In this document: positions 5,436 through 8,005 of the stretch, piece by piece
Position numbering within the stretch: position 1 is the stretch's first letter
Layout: every line of letters starts with the position of its first letter
Source of the DNA: Flavobacterium sp. UBA6195
Lineage (GTDB): Bacteria; Bacteroidota; Bacteroidia; Flavobacteriales; Flavobacteriaceae
Assembly: GCF_002422095.1 (NCBI RefSeq)
Contig: NZ_DITB01000002.1
Span: forward strand, 1 to 8,005
Direction of reading: 5' to 3'
Length of the DNA: 8,005 bases
Notes under the pieces: model-generated
Seen by the model: only the letters and a program-made list of their open reading frames with translations
What the model was told of the DNA's origin: nothing
Database searches by the model: none
Translations under genes and position numbers: made by a program

Positions 5436-7974
5436 CTTCTAGTTTTTTAATTTCTATTTTGAGTTCTTGACTACTTTCATCTAAATCCATGAAAATCTGG
5501 TCGCCTTCATGAATTTTATGTGTGATGATTTCCTCAGCAAGAGCATCTTCCACATATTTTTGAATGGCTCTTTTTAAAGGTCGGGCACCAAATTGCTTAT
5601 CGAAACCTTTATCGGCAATGAAATCTTTTGCTTTTTCAGAAAGAACAAGCGTGTAGCCTAAATCTTTAACTCTTAAATACAATTTATCCATTTCGATATT
5701 AATAATTTTATCAATATCATGTTTTTCTAGTGCATTGAATACTATTACATCATCAATACGATTCAAGAATTCTGGAGCAAATGCTTTTTTCAAGGCATTT
5801 TCGATAATTCCTTTAGAATGTTCTTCGGTTTGTGCTTGTTTAGAAGCCGTGCCAAATCCAACTCCAGTTCCAAAATCTTTTAATTGGCGAGCACCAACGT
5901 TTGAAGTCATGATGATAATCGTATTTCTAAAATCGATTTTACGACCTAAACTATCGGTTAAATGTCCGTCATCTAAAACTTGTAGCATCATATTGAAAAC
6001 ATCAGGATGTGCTTTTTCGATTTCGTCTAAAAGCACCACACAATAAGGTTTTCTTCTTACTTTTTCAGTTAATTGTCCACCTTCTTCGTATCCAACGTAT
6101 CCTGGAGGCGCTCCAACTAAACGAGAAATCGCAAATTTTTCCATGTATTCACTCATGTCGATACGAACTAGTGCATCTTCTGAATCGAATAATTCTTTTG
6201 CAATAACTTTTGCTAATTGTGTTTTACCAACTCCGGTTTGACCTAAGAAAATAAACGAACCAATTGGCTTGTTTGGATCTTTTAATCCGGCACGATTTCT
6301 TTGGATAGATTTTGCGATTTTTAATACCGCTTCGTCTTGTCCAATTACTTTACCTTTAATTAGTTCAGGTAAGTGAGCTAATTTATTACTTTCGGTTTGA
6401 GCAATACGATTTACTGGGATTCCAGTCATCATAGAAACTACATCCGCAACGTTATCTTCTGTAACGGTTACTTTGTTGTTTTTGGAATCTTCTTCCCATT
6501 GTTCTTGCGCGATTGCCAAATCTTTTTCGATGCGTTTTTCATCATCGCGAAGTTTAGCTGCTTCTTCGTATTTCTGTTTTTTTACAACTGTGTTTTTAAG
6601 TTCGCGAACTTCTTCTAATTTCTTTTCTAATTCCAAAATTTGCTTTGGAACATCAATATTGATGATATGAACACGAGAACCCGCTTCATCTAAAGCGTCA
6701 ATAGCTTTATCTGGAAGGAATCGATCAGTCATATATCGATTAGTTAATTTCACACAAGCTTCAATAGCTTCAGGCGTGTAAATTACGTTGTGATGATCTT
6801 CGTATTTAGGTTTGATATTATTCAAAATCGTAATCGTTTCTTCAACAGATGTTGGTTCTACAATTACTTTTTGGAAACGTCTTTCTAATGCGCCATCTTT
6901 CTCAATATATTGACGGTATTCATCTAAAGTTGTTGCTCCAACACATTGAATTTCACCTCTAGCTAATGCTGGTTTAAACATGTTAGAAGCATCTAATGAG
7001 CCTGTTGCACCACCTGCACCAACAATAGTGTGAATTTCGTCAATGAATAAGATGATATCGTCGTTTTTCTCTAATTCATTCATTACGGCTTTCATTCGCT
7101 CTTCGAATTGTCCACGGTATTTTGTACCTGCTACTAAACTTGCTAAATCAAGTGTAACGACACGTTTATTGAATAAATTTCGAGATACTTTTTTCTTGAT
7201 AATTCGTAAAGCTAAACCTTCGGCAATAGCTGACTTTCCAACTCCGGGTTCTCCAATTAAAAGAGGGTTGTTTTTCTTTCTTCGGCTTAAGATTTGCGAA
7301 ACACGTTCAATTTCTTTTTCGCGTCCAACAACTGGATCTAATTTTCCTTCTTCAGCCATTTCAGTTAAATCACGACCAAAGTTATCTAAAACAGGAGTTT
7401 TAGACTTTTTGTTTGTTTTGCTTCCAGAAGGAGGAGTGTTACTAAAGCCACTGTCTTTCATACCTTCATCATTTCCGTTATCATCGTTGAACGATTCTGC
7501 TTTCGGTAAATTTTCTAAATAATCGTCTTCGTTTGTCATCATGGCTGTATATTGCTCTTTAACGGTTTCGTAATCTATTTTAATTTTATTCAATAATTTT
7601 GTTGTAGGGTCATTTTCATTTCTTAAAATACACAACAAAAGATGTGCTGTGCTAATCTCAGAATTATTGAATAATTTAGCTTCTAAAAATGTGGTTTTCA
7701 AAGCTCTTTCGGCTTGTCTAGTAAGATGTAAATTTTGTTTTTCTAAATTTTGAATTCCATTAGGGTTGGCAGGGCTCAGAATTTCAACTTTTTTTCTTAG
7801 ATGAGATAAATCTATTCCTAAGTTGTTTAAAATATTTATTGCTTTACCATTACCGTCTCTTAGTATCCCGAGCATTAAATGTTCAGTACCAATAAAGTCA
7901 TGACCTAAACGTAAAGCTTCTTCTTTACTGTAGGTAATTACATCTTTAACTCTTGGTGAAAAATTATCGTCCAT
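5422..7974 (-). CDS. clpC: ClpC-type Hsp100 AAA+ unfoldase, Clp protease ATP-binding subunit
   Basis: This ring ATPase unfolds damaged or tagged proteins and threads them into ClpP in the cytoplasm. Domains of the 850-residue product: a double Clp N-domain (about 3-145), an acidic, Asn/Ser-rich linker (147-195), AAA-1 with Walker A GEPGVGKS (241-248), Walker B ILFIDE (308-313) and the arginine pair 365-366, a middle coiled-coil/UVR segment (446-500, with KQKYEEAAKLRDDE), and AAA-2 with Walker A GQTGVGKT (578-585), Walker B VVLLDE (646-651) and sensor 2 GARPLKR (796-802). The middle segment is short, as in ClpC and unlike the long ClpB M-domain. VGF at 705-707 fits the loop that docks on ClpP, so it is a protease partner and not a disaggregase. 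It is about 40 residues longer than Bacillus ClpC, mainly in the linker. ctsR, mcsA and mcsB are not adjacent. The ATG at 7972-7974 starts the conserved N-domain (MDDNFSPRVKDVITYSKEEA). Confidence 0.96.
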   Translation of the reverse strand: MDDNFSPRVKDVITYSKEEALRLGHDFIGTEHLMLGILRDGNGKAINILNNLGIDLSHLRKKVEILSPANPNGIQNLEKQNLHLTRQAERALKTTFLEAKLFNNSEISTAHLLLCILRNENDPTTKLLNKIKIDYETVKEQYTAMMTNEDDYLENLPKAESFNDDNGNDEGMKDSGFSNTPPSGSKTNKKSKTPVLDNFGRDLTEMAEEGKLDPVVGREKEIERVSQILSRRKKNNPLLIGEPGVGKSAIAEGLALRIIKKKVSRNLFNKRVVTLDLASLVAGTKYRGQFEERMKAVMNELEKNDDIILFIDEIHTIVGAGGATGSLDASNMFKPALARGEIQCVGATTLDEYRQYIEKDGALERRFQKVIVEPTSVEETITILNNIKPKYEDHHNVIYTPEAIEACVKLTNRYMTDRFLPDKAIDALDEAGSRVHIINIDVPKQILELEKKLEEVRELKNTVVKKQKYEEAAKLRDDEKRIEKDLAIAQEQWEEDSKNNKVTVTEDNVADVVSMMTGIPVNRIAQTESNKLAHLPELIKGKVIGQDEAVLKIAKSIQRNRAGLKDPNKPIGSFIFLGQTGVGKTQLAKVIAKELFDSEDALVRIDMSEYMEKFAISRLVGAPPGYVGYEEGGQLTEKVRRKPYCVVLLDEIEKAHPDVFNMMLQVLDDGHLTDSLGRKIDFRNTIIIMTSNVGARQLKDFGTGVGFGTASKQAQTEEHSKGIIENALKKAFAPEFLNRIDDVIVFNALEKHDIDKIINIEMDKLYLRVKDLGYTLVLSEKAKDFIADKGFDKQFGARPLKRAIQKYVEDALAEEIITHKIHEGDQIFMDLDESSQELKIEIKKLEEPSS

Positions 7975-7991
7975 AATAATTATAGTAATGA

Positions 7992-8005
7992 TTGTAAAAT
8001 TACAA
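7992..8005. repeat. Short inverted repeat upstream of clpC
   Basis: TTGTAAAATTACAA has 6-base arms (TTGTAA/TTACAA) around a central AA, 17 bases before the clpC start codon and at the very edge of the window. Its position would suit an operator or the promoter-proximal leader of clpC. It does not match the HrcA CIRCE element or a CtsR heptad repeat. In DNA this AT-rich a 6-base palindrome can arise by chance. Confidence 0.3.

Noticed and set aside
7043..7522. 159-codon open frame on the plus strand opposite clpC
   Set aside because: It lies wholly antisense to conserved AAA-1 and linker coding sequence, has a Ser/Phe/Leu-rich shadow-like composition and resembles no family. The other plus-strand frames inside clpC, rimK, DUF421 and gcvT are rejected for the same reason.
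5422..7974. ClpB disaggregase
   Set aside because: The middle segment is short with a UVR-like motif and a VGF ClpP-docking loop is present, which indicates ClpC; ClpB has a long M-domain and no ClpP loop.

Overview
The window looks like ordinary chromosome from a low-GC member of the Bacteroidota, most likely Flavobacteriaceae (Flavobacterium or a close relative). The evidence is the AT-rich composition, start codons without clear Shine-Dalgarno sequences, a small GldL-like protein (GldL belongs to the Bacteroidota gliding and type 9 secretion machinery), and a RimK fused to an N-terminal retropepsin-like domain, an architecture I associate with this phylum. Genus assignment is inference; no rRNA or other phylogenetic marker is present.

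Layout from left to right. Positions 1-81 are a short hexamer-based repeat with inverted symmetry downstream of gcvT. gcvT (82-1164, minus) encodes the T-protein of the glycine cleavage system. It is divergent from hutH (1330-2832, plus), a histidine ammonia-lyase with a complete MIO-forming Ala-Ser-Gly. A strong bidirectional hairpin (2849-2880) separates hutH from the convergent minus-strand block. That block reads, in transcription order: rimK fusion (5343-3976), a 60-residue GldL-like membrane hairpin protein (3974-3792), a DUF421/YetF-type membrane protein (3795-3280) and a DUF1304 four-helix membrane protein (3241-2879). The first three genes are almost contiguous (1-base gap, then an ATGA overlap), so they are very probably one operon. 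Upstream of it, also on the minus strand, is clpC (7974-5422), a full-length Hsp100 unfoldase. The hairpin of its intrinsic terminator is built partly from its own last codons and stop codon.

How the genes fit together: gcvT feeds one-carbon units from glycine into tetrahydrofolate, and hutH opens histidine degradation. Both are metabolic but stand without their usual pathway partners here. The rimK cluster is the most interesting part. One chain carries a predicted peptide-cleaving domain and a glutamate ligase that in other bacteria modifies ribosomal protein S6. It is tightly coupled to small membrane proteins of unknown role, one of which keeps the transmembrane glutamate of the GldL motor subunit. 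clpC supplies general protein quality control with ClpP.

I found no mobile element, CRISPR array, tRNA, rRNA, riboswitch or defence system, and no gene that looks foreign. All non-coding gaps are shorter than 170 bases. No convincing wholly new system is visible; the rim/GldL-like operon is the best candidate for something under-described.
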